Below are positions 42,104-52,457 of a stretch of 64,000 nucleotides of DNA, in pieces (the first letter of the stretch is position 1; the number at the start of each line of letters is the position of its first letter). The translations under genes and the position numbers were made by a program. The DNA lies in NCBI RefSeq assembly GCF_963678635.1, contig NC_087062.1:1238001-1302000 (forward strand), written 5' to 3'. This DNA comes from Symsagittifera roscoffensis. Lineage: Eukaryota; Xenacoelomorpha; Acoela; Convolutidae. Under the pieces are notes generated by a model, which searched no databases, was not told where the DNA came from, and saw only the letters and a program-made list of their open reading frames with translations.

Positions 42104-45100
42104 CGAAACTCCAGATGATGATGAAATCTTTCCTTTTATAGTAGATGCAGATACTGATAGAGGACAACACATATTTTGTCAAAATTTACTCGTAAATTTA
42201 TTTGAACCCGGAATCAGTCCATGTAAAACAGAGTTCCCAGATGTAAAAATCAAAAGACAAATCATAGACCACTACTTAAAAGATATATGCAACATAACAC
42301 AACAGTATGGAATCTACTCCATAGAATTCACCTCACCAAACCATAATAATAGAAAATATACAATTCAAACAGACGATCTTGATTTAGAATTTTCAAAAGT
42401 TTTTTCAGAATATATAAAAAGCATCCAATATCATAACTCACAAAGAGCAAACTCCATATTCACCAATGAAGTTTTCGCAATAATATATAGTTATATTTCG
42501 ATATTAGAAAACGAAATCCCAATAACAAATGTCTCACCGACAGAAACATCTAAACATTTAAGAGTACGACATGAAATCACACTACTCTCTAGTTATTTAA
42601 ACATCATTAAAGAAAATTTCACGAAAGACGACGTTTCACAACATACAAAACACGATCTACAAAAAATTTTGGCATGGTTCATAATAGATTATTTCACACA
42701 CAATATTGATTTAATTGCACAAGCAAGAAAAAATTTTAGACCCCAAAACTCGAACGATGATACCGCTATCACAGAACAATCAGATTATGTTTGGGACCCC
42801 GAATGGTCTCATCCCGCATTTATAAGCTTTCCACAATCAATCTCAAGTCAAGCAATAGGTACAATATCTTACATAAGAGATTATGTAAGAGTAATACCAT
42901 TAACAATTGATGCAACACCATTAAACTATAATACATTTTTACCCGATACACAAAATAATAGTTTAAACTCTACAGTTATACACAATGAAAACCTCAATGG
43001 AACTAGGAATCTTACTCAACAAGATATCCAGACACCATCACACTTCATAAATGAAGAAATTGTACACACAACAACTACACAACAAAGTATTTCACCAATA
43101 CGCCCAAATTTGACAACACCAAGAAATACAAATCCTTCACAAACACAGGTAACCTTACAATCAACCGTTAAACCTTCGGTTGCCCCTAAATATTCACATA
43201 TGGATTACCAAACATACAGACCCATGACAATACCATCAAAAACACGCAAAACATTCACTAGAAACAACTTTGCAGACCATAATTATAATTATACACATCC
43301 ATCAAAAACATATAACCAACCACAAAGAAATTTTAACCAATATACAAGATCTCGAAATTGGGATAACCCAATGACCCAACCTAATTCAATAAATTTCCAA
43401 ACAAATCCTCCACAGGATCACAGTGAAAATTACCCATTTTTTCAACAAAATAAAAATAAAAAACAGACATCTTATCAAATGGATTATTTATCCTCAGATG
43501 ATGATTTCTTACAACCAGATATATTTGCACAAAATACTCAAGAATATCGTAGACAAGGAATACAGAGAACACGTACAAATCATAGAAATTTTTCTCCACA
43601 ATCAATAGATGCACAACATCAACAACCAATTCAACAACAAAATCCAATTAATACACAATCTTTTCAACCAATTCAACAACAAAATCCAATGACTGCACAC
43701 TCGTATCAACCATCACAAATGCAAAATGAAATACCACTCCCATATTATCTCCAACAATATGAAATAACAAGAAACCAACTTTCAAATTTTTCTCAAATGC
43801 CAAATGCAGCAGAATCATTACAAATGACAATGAATCCATACCTTATGGGTGGATCATCAATAACATCAAACAAACCTTTAATGGTTTTCACAGGAACAGA
43901 CCCTGAATACTCTGTAGAAGATTATTTAAATGCAGTAACAGCAAACCTGATTTTAAATATTGGACCTGAACCAATTAATACGCCACTACATCAAAATTGG
44001 ATACATCGACGCACAGCGTTAATACAAACAACCTTAGATGGCGCAGCCCAAAAATGGTTTTCAGTACTACCTCTAGAAATAAAATCAAACTGGAAAAGGT
44101 TTACACAGGAATTCTCAAAAATGTTTGACTCCGAAAGAAACAAACAACAACAAAGAGTTTTATGTAATGAAATTCGCAGATTACCAAACGAAACCATCAA
44201 GCAAATAGCAGTACGAATCGAAACACTAGTTCGAAAAGCATATTCATTAAATACACATGACTATAAAAACACAAAGATGACAGAAATCTTAATGATGACC
44301 TTAACACCACAATTAAGGAAAATAGCAATAAAAAAGAGAGCATCCCATCCTTCTTCAATTCGAGAACCCGATTTAGATTTTCGAAAACTAGTAGACAAAT
44401 TAGAACAAGCAGAAATCACGATGAAACTAGAAGAAACGGAAAATCTGAAATTACAATACGTTAACAGAATTGAAACGACTCCCACTAATATTAATAATAT
44501 ACAGGAATCAGAGACAGACCTCGTTGAAAAAATCACTGAAATACTCAATATTTATGAAAAGAACCCAAACTTTAAAGGCAAACCATCTTTCAAAAAATGG
44601 TGTAATTATTGCCGACGATACGGACATAGTATTTCCGAATGTAGACAAAAACATCAAGACAATCAAAATAAACCTCAAAAATATAAAGAACCAAATAAAT
44701 CATTCTATCAATACATGAAAAAAGATCAAAATCTACCGAACAAAACAGTCCACAGCAATAACAGTTCAGGAAAACCACTCCCGAACAATACAAACTATAC
44801 AAGAAATCAATCACCATATAACTCAAGTTATAGAGGAAGATCACCAGAACGAAGAAACACGTATAATTCATCACAAAATCACTACAATAGACCAAATAGT
44901 CGAAATAACTACTCCAGATCAAATTCAAATACACAACGATTTGTTTCTAGATCTAATTCCCAATCAAGAAATAACTACTATCCAAACAACCAATCACGAA
45001 ATTCATCATACAATAGGAATAGAAACTACTCCTATAATCGAAATAGAAGTTATTCAAACAACCGAAACCAGAATTACCCGAACAATCGATCAAGGAATAA

Positions 45101-48100
45101 CTCATATAATAGATCGAACTATAACAGACCAAACAATAATTACCAAAACAGATCACGAAATAATTCACAAAATCGACACTCAAGTTATAATAATCGTTAT
45201 AGAAATTATTCCCAATCACCACACCGGAATAATAATAACTATAATAATTCTAATAATCGCCACAGAAGTAGTACACCTAAACATCAAAGACAAATCAATC
45301 AAGTACAGTCTAATCCAGAAACAACATCAGACCCTCCAGGTATTGATGACACAGTAACTGATATGTTACAACTCAATCAAATAAACTGTACATCATCAGA
45401 TTCAGAAAGTGATACTGAAAATACTCTTTCTATCAATATGATAAAAGTCGAAAATGACTATGAATCTGTCATATATGAACAACCCTTTTCATCACACATA
45501 TATGAAAATCAATCAGAATTTCTTCAAAATTATTACACTACACCCATAAATTCCACACCAACGACGCAAGAAACAAATGAGATTAACACTACAAATCAAA
45601 CCAATAAAAATACCAAAACAAAATGCTTGAATACAAACCACATTTATCAAAATATACAAAAAGAACAACCCAAAGAAAAAATTTGGACAATACCATTTCT
45701 CTTAGAAAGCCCAAGAAATAAAGAATTTCAACCACCAGACCTTGAAATAGATTTTTTAATTGATTCAGGAGCAGAATCAAACATAATAAACATCCCCACA
45801 TGGAATGAAATAAAAACTTTACACCCAAAGCTAACACCTCTTGAAACCTCCAGTAAGTTAGCAACAGCACAAGGATCAACATTGATAAACTACGGAAAAA
45901 TCCAATTATTTCTCCTCCCCACCAGAACAATGGAACAAAGCAAAATTTTAAATAAGCCATTTAAACAAATATTCCATATCACTGACATTAAATATAATAT
46001 CATTGGAATACCATTTATTTCGAAGTATATACCAACAATTAACATACTAAATAGTAAAATATTAATCAAAGATAAATATACAAAAACAAAAGAAACATCC
46101 TTAACATTTTTTCAAAGATTAAATAAACAACCACCATTTTTTTCAAAATTCTACCCGATATTTAACCAACAAAGAAAACACCTAAAACCACTATCAGGAA
46201 ATATCTATAATTTTTCAATCAAACAAGTTCACCAATATGATAAAGAACAAAACAAACAAAAATTTTATATGTCAGAATTTGAATTCAAACCTATTCACAA
46301 ATTTTTCAAAATCACAATCTCATCCATAAAATATTTGAAAAATTCGAATTCCGATATCATTTCCTTACATGTCTATAATAATACACCTTACCAAGTAACA
46401 TTACCTTTAGGACTTTTAGGATATTGTGAAACCAACGCTACAATATCACCAATACACGAAAAAGCCTATCGCGTAAATAATATACTCCAATTACTAGATA
46501 TTTGCCAATCTACAATTCTTAATGAAGAATTATCTATAAATAATATAATAAGTAACGAAAACAGAAATACGGATTATTTCACAAAAACTCCATATTTCAA
46601 ACCTACATTCAACATAAGTAACTACACAGAGGACCAACAGAAATTTTTAACAATGTTTAATTTCCAACATTCACAAATAACACAAGACGAATTCGAAAAA
46701 TTAGCCAAACAGCTAATTAAATATTCATCAGTCTATGCAACATCAAAATTCGATGTTGGAAAAATCAGTTCATCACTACATCTCCCGTTAAAACCAGACG
46801 CAGTTTTCAAAAAACAGAGAGCAAGTAAAGTACCAATTCACTTACATGATAAAGTAAACAGATTACTCGATATTTTAGAACAATACAACATTATATCACC
46901 AGTTAATAAAGAAGAACAACCAAAAGGGAACACATTTATCAACCCCGTTATCATTCTAGCTAAAGGAGAATCATTAAAAATCGTTCTCGATGCTAGATAC
47001 CTCAATTCACTTATAGATGAATCAAAATGTAATTGGCCCATTGAACCAATACAAGTTATTTTAACAAAAATAAACGGCAAATACTTTACAACCGCCGATA
47101 TGAATAGTGCATACAATCAAATGCCACTAGATGAACAATCACGACGTTTAACACAATTTGTTATCGGAAACCAACAATATGAATTCAACCGCTTATTCTA
47201 TGGAATATCCATAGGACCAGCAGCATTTTCAGCTTTTATGAGCAAAATTTTTAGACCACTGATACTCAAGAAAAACGCAATCACCTATTTAGACGATGTT
47301 TTTATGCAATCACAAACAAAAGACGAGATGTTCAATGTTTTAGAAAAATATCACCAAATACTTCAGAACGAAAATCTGAAGGCCGCCCCCGATAAATCAC
47401 ACTTCTTTTTGACAAGAGTTAAATTCTTAGGACATAATATAGAAAGAAAAACAATCACTCCATTGAAATCACGCATTGACGCTATTCAAAAACTTCAACC
47501 ACCAACAAATAAAAAGAAAATCCAAGAATTTCTTGGAATGTTAAACTTTTTAAGTAAATATGTTTATAAAATGCAATTATATCTACGACCATTTTATAAC
47601 ATCCTTAGACAACAAAATAATTTTGAATGGAACACAGAACATCAAACACGATTTGAAGAAATAAAGAAACTTTTAACTGAACAAATTTCAAACACAATTC
47701 CAGATTCAAATCAACCATTTTATGCAATGTGCGATGCTTCGAACTTTGGCATCGGTGCAGCACTATTACAATCACATAATGGTACAAATAAAATGAACCT
47801 CATATCAGCAAATTCTCGATTATTCACTCAAGCAGAGCTACGACTCTCAACCCTAATGAGAGAATGTACAGCCATAATATATACACTGACAGAATATGAA
47901 TTTCTGATACTTGGATCAAAACATCCAACAGTTTTATTCACAGACCATAAACCAATCATCTTTCTCTTTACACAAAAATCTAACCCAAACCACCGAGTTT
48001 ACAGATTTCAACTAATTCTAATGAAATTTCCAAACTTACATATAGTTTGGACTGCAGGAAAAAATCTTGCATTACCAGACACCTTAAGTCGAAATACACC

Positions 48101-49739
48101 ACCTGAATTACTTACACGAAAAACAACAGTTGAAATACCCAAAAACATAAAATTCTATCTTGCAGAAAACGAAACATCACCCCGATTGGAATGCAAATAT
48201 GCAGTAAAAACTGATATTGAACAATCACAAATAAATAGTTTACAACATTTCCCACTTTATTTAGATTGTCAAAATAATCATTATGAAGTTGATTTACTTG
48301 GAACATCAACTTTCAAACCAATTCCATATTCTCAATGGATAAAAAATAACACCCAACAAAAACGAACAAAACAACACCAAACTAAAAAAGACCATTTTCC
48401 ACTAATAGGAAAAGAAGATTTAACTGATAAAATAAATTTATCAGGACCACAAACAAATGATTCAAAATACGCAATAAATCAAGTTTTTGACCTTCACGAC
48501 CCACTTGATACAATACCCTTATCTAAATTAGAAATCGAAAACATTTTTCTCCCCCCAACAGAAATAATTACAATTTCAACACTGAAACAATATCAAAACC
48601 TTGACCCAGTAATTCGACAACTGAAATCATGGCACAAATATAAAACTAAACCTATCAAAGCAGATTCAACCATTCTAGGAAACAAAACACTCCTCCGATA
48701 CTTTCGCAAATTTAACAACACAACAATTAACGAAAATACAGACCTTTTAGAGTATAACCTGAATGAATCTACAGTTCCATGTCTCCCTTTAAGTATGATT
48801 CTTATAGCTTTTAATATTTCACATACACAAAATATTAAAGGACACTCTGGATCAGAAAAAACATATTCAAATTTTATACAAAACTTTTATTTCCCAAATG
48901 CACCAATTTGGATAAAAGTACTATGCAATGACTGTATAGTATGTCAACTAAATAAACCTTACCCAAATCAAAAACAAATAGCACAAAAACAAGATTTTAA
49001 AGGACAAAGCTTGTACTTTAACCATCGTATCTCATTTGATACCAAAGGACCAATTTCACCCTCATCAGAAGGAAACTCCTACATTATGGTAATTGTTGAC
49101 GCATTTACACATTATGTAGCACTTAACCCAGTACCACATTGTAACGCTTATTACGCTTACACAACACTCTATGAACACTGGATAGCAAAATTCGGACTAC
49201 CAGAAATTTTAGTTACAGACAACGGTACAGAATTCATAAATAATGAAATTATCACACTATGTCATTTATATAACATTAAACACAAACCACGTACATCTCA
49301 TGCACCTTGGACAAACGGCCTAGTCGAAGGTATGAACCGTTCATTACAAGAATATCTTAGATGTATCATCAACGGAAATGATACAAAATATACCGAATGG
49401 TCAGCAGATGTAAAATTATTTCCCTTAGCATATAATTCACAAATTACGACAACTTTAGGAATGTCACCATACGAAATGGTTTTTAACCAAAAGCCACGCA
49501 AACCAATAATGTTTACAGCAAATTCTCATAAAAACGCACAAGGTTATTGTCAACCAAATAAAGACTCAATTTGTTATAACCTACCTTTACATACACACGA
49601 TGAAGATCATTTTCATCACCCACAAATTCTTAAACTAGCCTCCGGTACACACACCGATTGGATTCTAAATAGAGATAAAAAACACAATGAAATTTATCAA
49701 AAAATAACAAAAAAAGTTATTACAAAGACAAAACATTAA
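42078..49739 (+). CDS. gag-pol: Gag-Pol polyprotein (single frame, 2553 residues)
   Basis: The Gag part has an N-terminal matrix-like region and a Gln/Asn/Pro-rich stretch. A retrotransposon gag capsid segment lies at about residues 601-790 (GAAQKWFSVLP), the CCHC knuckle at 842-855 (C-x2-C-x4-H-x4-C), and an Arg/Asn/Ser/Tyr-rich RNA-binding tail at about 908-1072. Pol has protease LIDSGAES (Asp 1229), RT from about 1569 with YLDD at 1737-1740, RNase H with Asp 1886, Glu 1929 and Asp 1956, and integrase with His 2249/His 2256/Cys 2286/Cys 2289 zinc site and Asp 2321, Asp 2381, Glu 2417 (DD35E). Gag and Pol share one frame without a stop or shift between them. The frame ends before the integrase GPY/F tail, which continues in the +1 frame. 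The copy is otherwise uninterrupted. Confidence 0.95.
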   Translation: MSSTHTPGDETPDDDEIFPFIVDADTDRGQHIFCQNLLVNLFEPGISPCKTEFPDVKIKRQIIDHYLKDICNITQQYGIYSIEFTSPNHNNRKYTIQTDDLDLEFSKVFSEYIKSIQYHNSQRANSIFTNEVFAIIYSYISILENEIPITNVSPTETSKHLRVRHEITLLSSYLNIIKENFTKDDVSQHTKHDLQKILAWFIIDYFTHNIDLIAQARKNFRPQNSNDDTAITEQSDYVWDPEWSHPAFISFPQSISSQAIGTISYIRDYVRVIPLTIDATPLNYNTFLPDTQNNSLNSTVIHNENLNGTRNLTQQDIQTPSHFINEEIVHTTTTQQSISPIRPNLTTPRNTNPSQTQVTLQSTVKPSVAPKYSHMDYQTYRPMTIPSKTRKTFTRNNFADHNYNYTHPSKTYNQPQRNFNQYTRSRNWDNPMTQPNSINFQTNPPQDHSENYPFFQQNKNKKQTSYQMDYLSSDDDFLQPDIFAQNTQEYRRQGIQRTRTNHRNFSPQSIDAQHQQPIQQQNPINTQSFQPIQQQNPMTAHSYQPSQMQNEIPLPYYLQQYEITRNQLSNFSQMPNAAESLQMTMNPYLMGGSSITSNKPLMVFTGTDPEYSVEDYLNAVTANLILNIGPEPINTPLHQNWIHRRTALIQTTLDGAAQKWFSVLPLEIKSNWKRFTQEFSKMFDSERNKQQQRVLCNEIRRLPNETIKQIAVRIETLVRKAYSLNTHDYKNTKMTEILMMTLTPQLRKIAIKKRASHPSSIREPDLDFRKLVDKLEQAEITMKLEETENLKLQYVNRIETTPTNINNIQESETDLVEKITEILNIYEKNPNFKGKPSFKKWCNYCRRYGHSISECRQKHQDNQNKPQKYKEPNKSFYQYMKKDQNLPNKTVHSNNSSGKPLPNNTNYTRNQSPYNSSYRGRSPERRNTYNSSQNHYNRPNSRNNYSRSNSNTQRFVSRSNSQSRNNYYPNNQSRNSSYNRNRNYSYNRNRSYSNNRNQNYPNNRSRNNSYNRSNYNRPNNNYQNRSRNNSQNRHSSYNNRYRNYSQSPHRNNNNYNNSNNRHRSSTPKHQRQINQVQSNPETTSDPPGIDDTVTDMLQLNQINCTSSDSESDTENTLSINMIKVENDYESVIYEQPFSSHIYENQSEFLQNYYTTPINSTPTTQETNEINTTNQTNKNTKTKCLNTNHIYQNIQKEQPKEKIWTIPFLLESPRNKEFQPPDLEIDFLIDSGAESNIINIPTWNEIKTLHPKLTPLETSSKLATAQGSTLINYGKIQLFLLPTRTMEQSKILNKPFKQIFHITDIKYNIIGIPFISKYIPTINILNSKILIKDKYTKTKETSLTFFQRLNKQPPFFSKFYPIFNQQRKHLKPLSGNIYNFSIKQVHQYDKEQNKQKFYMSEFEFKPIHKFFKITISSIKYLKNSNSDIISLHVYNNTPYQVTLPLGLLGYCETNATISPIHEKAYRVNNILQLLDICQSTILNEELSINNIISNENRNTDYFTKTPYFKPTFNISNYTEDQQKFLTMFNFQHSQITQDEFEKLAKQLIKYSSVYATSKFDVGKISSSLHLPLKPDAVFKKQRASKVPIHLHDKVNRLLDILEQYNIISPVNKEEQPKGNTFINPVIILAKGESLKIVLDARYLNSLIDESKCNWPIEPIQVILTKINGKYFTTADMNSAYNQMPLDEQSRRLTQFVIGNQQYEFNRLFYGISIGPAAFSAFMSKIFRPLILKKNAITYLDDVFMQSQTKDEMFNVLEKYHQILQNENLKAAPDKSHFFLTRVKFLGHNIERKTITPLKSRIDAIQKLQPPTNKKKIQEFLGMLNFLSKYVYKMQLYLRPFYNILRQQNNFEWNTEHQTRFEEIKKLLTEQISNTIPDSNQPFYAMCDASNFGIGAALLQSHNGTNKMNLISANSRLFTQAELRLSTLMRECTAIIYTLTEYEFLILGSKHPTVLFTDHKPIIFLFTQKSNPNHRVYRFQLILMKFPNLHIVWTAGKNLALPDTLSRNTPPELLTRKTTVEIPKNIKFYLAENETSPRLECKYAVKTDIEQSQINSLQHFPLYLDCQNNHYEVDLLGTSTFKPIPYSQWIKNNTQQKRTKQHQTKKDHFPLIGKEDLTDKINLSGPQTNDSKYAINQVFDLHDPLDTIPLSKLEIENIFLPPTEIITISTLKQYQNLDPVIRQLKSWHKYKTKPIKADSTILGNKTLLRYFRKFNNTTINENTDLLEYNLNESTVPCLPLSMILIAFNISHTQNIKGHSGSEKTYSNFIQNFYFPNAPIWIKVLCNDCIVCQLNKPYPNQKQIAQKQDFKGQSLYFNHRISFDTKGPISPSSEGNSYIMVIVDAFTHYVALNPVPHCNAYYAYTTLYEHWIAKFGLPEILVTDNGTEFINNEIITLCHLYNIKHKPRTSHAPWTNGLVEGMNRSLQEYLRCIINGNDTKYTEWSADVKLFPLAYNSQITTTLGMSPYEMVFNQKPRKPIMFTANSHKNAQGYCQPNKDSICYNLPLHTHDEDHFHHPQILKLASGTHTDWILNRDKKHNEIYQKITKKVITKTKH

Positions 49740-50301
49740 TGAACAAATCAATTCACGTTTTACACCAGCCTCCGAATTAAAAATTGGAACATTTGTTTTA
49801 ATACCTAATTTTAATACTCAAAAAGGAATTTCTAAAAAATTACAACCCCTTCGAAAAGGACCATACCAAATAATTGCAAAACCCACTGATGTCACATATA
49901 AAATTACCGACTCAAACAAAAAAGAAATCGTTCAACATCGAAACAACCTATTACCTTATTACCCAAAAGAATACGCACTCCGCGAATTAACTCAATTATA
50001 TTCTTTCACAGGATTAAAAATCATTCAAAATGAACCACATCTGAAAAACACAGAACAAAATGATAACCCCACCGAAAATCAAAACACAAAACCAACCGCC
50101 ACCAAAAACAATACACAAAACCATAAAGAATCCCCAAAACAAAGAAAAAATAGAAAAATGACAGAACAAATAATACCCCAAGAACAAATCGACAAATCAG
50201 AAAATAGAAAAACAACAAGACTCCGAAATCAACCACGTAAAAACTATAAAATATTCATCCCCCAATCTAAAATTTTAAAGAAAGTGGAATTTCAAAAGTA
50301 A
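49738..50301 (+). CDS. Integrase C-terminal tail in shifted frame
   Basis: Downstream of the Gag-Pol stop the +1 frame is open for 187 codons and reads as the integrase C-terminal domain: SELKIGTFVLIPNF, PLRKGPYQIIAKP (GPY/F motif), then HRNNLLPYYPKE, followed by a Lys/Asn/Thr-rich tail. The frames overlap across a short window including an A7 run (near 49711-49717). Either this copy has an indel in the homopolymer, or the tail is reached by +1 frameshifting. It has no initiation codon of its own that fits. Confidence 0.8.
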   Translation, partial: NEQINSRFTPASELKIGTFVLIPNFNTQKGISKKLQPLRKGPYQIIAKPTDVTYKITDSNKKEIVQHRNNLLPYYPKEYALRELTQLYSFTGLKIIQNEPHLKNTEQNDNPTENQNTKPTATKNNTQNHKESPKQRKNRKMTEQIIPQEQIDKSENRKTTRLRNQPRKNYKIFIPQSKILKKVEFQK

Positions 50302-50899
50302 TTTTAACATTATACTTCACTATCTTGAAACCTTCAAAACATTTTTCATTTACATTTTTCAAAATAACATGCTGACAAGTACGTAATAATTCTAGTTCAA
50401 AATAAACCAATAGGATTCATCCAATCCGTCACTTTCTCTAACTCAAACTAAGACCAATTAGACGAATCATATAGAACTCCAGGCACATCTATAACTATAA
50501 CTTTACGACCTCCAGGTCAAAAATAAGCAAACCACTCCAACTTGACAACTAAAATAAATATCACCATAATACCGTACCCCTCCCTTATCTAATAACCCAA
50601 AGATCAACAATATTTCCCCAACTCAGACCACGAATACCCCCAAAGCAAATTTGTTAACTTAGCCTAAAGTAACAAAATGAACATTTTAATTAGCCTAAAG
50701 TATAAAAATCTCACCATACCCCGGATCATTTGACAAACAAAAATAAAGAAAAAGACGACCTCCCAGTCACCATGAAAATTGCCCCCAACAATTTTTTACA
50801 AAACTCAACCCACTTGTCAAAAAACTAATAAATAATCCGACCACACTAGAAAATCGCCTCAAACAGCAAAAAATATTCGACCAAGAGATCATTTCTTAA
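50302..50899 (+). other. Non-coding part between pol and mini-ORFs
   Basis: AT-rich, with no long ORF on the coding strand. Short internal repeats are visible: CGACCTCC(A/C)AGTC-like motifs near 50511 and 50757, and TTAGCCTAAAGTA twice near 50656 and 50692. No function is recognised. Confidence 0.5.
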
Positions 50900-51130
50900 A
50901 TGCTCTTCTCTCAATCAGTTACTCAAATACTCATAAATCTTAAACATTTTTTTACAATACTTGAAACCTTTATAATATTTCTTTTTGATATACTTGAATC
51001 TTTTCTAATAATCCTAATCATTTTTTGTAACATTTTTTTAATTTTCTACACTATACTCGAACTATTCCTCCAACTTTCCAAAACCCTTGATTATATCCAC
51101 AGGTACGATTTATACAACTTGTCTAAATGA
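50900..51130 (+). CDS. Hydrophobic mini-ORF 1 (76 residues)
   Basis: An ATG-started ORF dominated by Phe, Ile and Leu (FTILETFIIFLFDILESFLI, ILIIFCNIFLIFYTILELF), enough for two membrane segments with a short polar tail. Its stop overlaps the ATG of the next ORF as ATGA at 51127-51130. The local composition is T-rich, unlike the A-rich pol. No homologue is recognised, and chance cannot be excluded because T-rich DNA always encodes hydrophobic peptides. Confidence 0.4.
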   Translation: MLFSQSVTQILINLKHFFTILETFIIFLFDILESFLIILIIFCNIFLIFYTILELFLQLSKTLDYIHRYDLYNLSK

Positions 51131-51315
51131 TACGAACAATTTTCAGTAGAACCGATATTTTTTTATTGTTTGTAATTTTCATAACATTTTTATCATCCCT
51201 CATTTTGACAATATGTAAATGTATAAAGAAAGCAATCTTCACATTTGCCCTAGCAACAATCCTTCTAATTCTTTTTTTGGAAGAATATTATAATAAACAC
51301 AAAATTTCTCACTAA
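51127..51315 (+). CDS. Hydrophobic mini-ORF 2 (62 residues), two membrane segments
   Basis: It starts in an ATGA overlap with mini-ORF 1. It has two predicted membrane segments (FLLFVIFITFLSSLILTI, then FTFALATILLILFL) separated by a short Cys/Lys loop (CKCIKKA), with a charged C-terminus (EEYYNKHK). The size and layout recall small viral membrane proteins, which is only a resemblance. Confidence 0.45.
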   Translation: MIRTIFSRTDIFLLFVIFITFLSSLILTICKCIKKAIFTFALATILLILFLEEYYNKHKISH

Positions 51316-51323
51316 AGTAATAA

Positions 51324-52457
51324 TTCAAAAAACTATCAAAAATTGCTACCCAACAGTCACAAAGTCAGTCTTCACCGACATCATCCCAAGATAACCAAAC
51401 ACCACCTTCAATTACTCAAAATCCTCAAACATCTACACGAATTTCTTTTCAAGACAATCCATACACTTTTGAAGAACGACATGCTCGTTTATCAGAACCA
51501 CTAGAACCAGTTCAACGACAAGCACCTTTAAGCGAACCAACATATAACCTATACCCAACACTACCACAAGAACTAAGTAGAATAACAAATTCTAGTCAAA
51601 ACCAAAATACAGTCGAAATAAATAGACAAATTATACATCCTCGACGAAACAGAAATTTTCAAACTCCCCGAGTTCATTTTGATATACCTCAATCCCCATC
51701 ATAAAACACTCCAGAAAACCCCATTGGTATATTACCAGAAACCCCTACGCTTCTTTCACAACGTAGCACCTCAAGCCTACCATCAGATTACTTAGGTTCA
51801 ACACCAACATCTGAGCAAATACGTGAAAATCCTTTCAACCCCACAAACCAAACATCACGATTTCCATATTGGACTACACATTCATTTACACAAGGTGAAC
51901 CAAATTTAGTCAATGACCCCATAGATATTTCTACGGATACAACAACATCCTCATCACTACCAGAAACATTATCACTACCATCAACACCATCAATAAGCCA
52001 GTTTTCACCACCACCCTTTAACTTAAATTTTCCAAATAATCTCGACGCCAGATATCGAGAACAATCATCAATAAATATTCCTTTAAGACTAGATTGGAAT
52101 ACATTTACAGCACCCCCACCATTATTTGGACAACATCAAGAAAGTAACCGCCTTCATAACTGGGCACTTAATAGATTACAATATCGCCAAGATATTCACA
52201 ACGATATCCGTGATCACAATATTCAAATACTCCAACAAAACAGTTTACAATTAAAGTTTGAAATCACAGTTAAGTTAAATAATATTACCCAACATCCCTA
52301 CCCACTAAATCCACCTAACATAACAGCTCAATCACTACCACCACCGTTTATAACTACTGAAGTAATATACAAATACGACAGATATACCAAAAACACAATT
52401 GGCTACATAACATTTTATAATCCATACTCAGGATTATCATACACATGTATATTCTAA
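51324..52457 (+). pseudogene. ATG-less Ser/Pro/Thr/Gln-rich ORF before env, one internal stop
   Basis: The frame is open from after a TAA at 51321-51323 to TAA at 52455-52457, interrupted only by TAA at 51702-51704. It has the same A-rich codon style as pol. The product is low-complexity (TQQSQSQSSPTSSQDNQTPP) with a more structured last third (LDWNTFTAPPPLFGQH, VIYKYDRYTKNTIGYITFY). There is no ATG near the start, so it may be reached by splicing, or be a decayed coding region. Its end overlaps the env ATG at 52445. The family is not recognised. Confidence 0.5.

Noticed and set aside
44941-45357. 138-codon Ile/Thr-rich ORF within gag
   Set aside because: It is a shadow of the low-complexity Arg/Asn-rich Gag tail in another frame.
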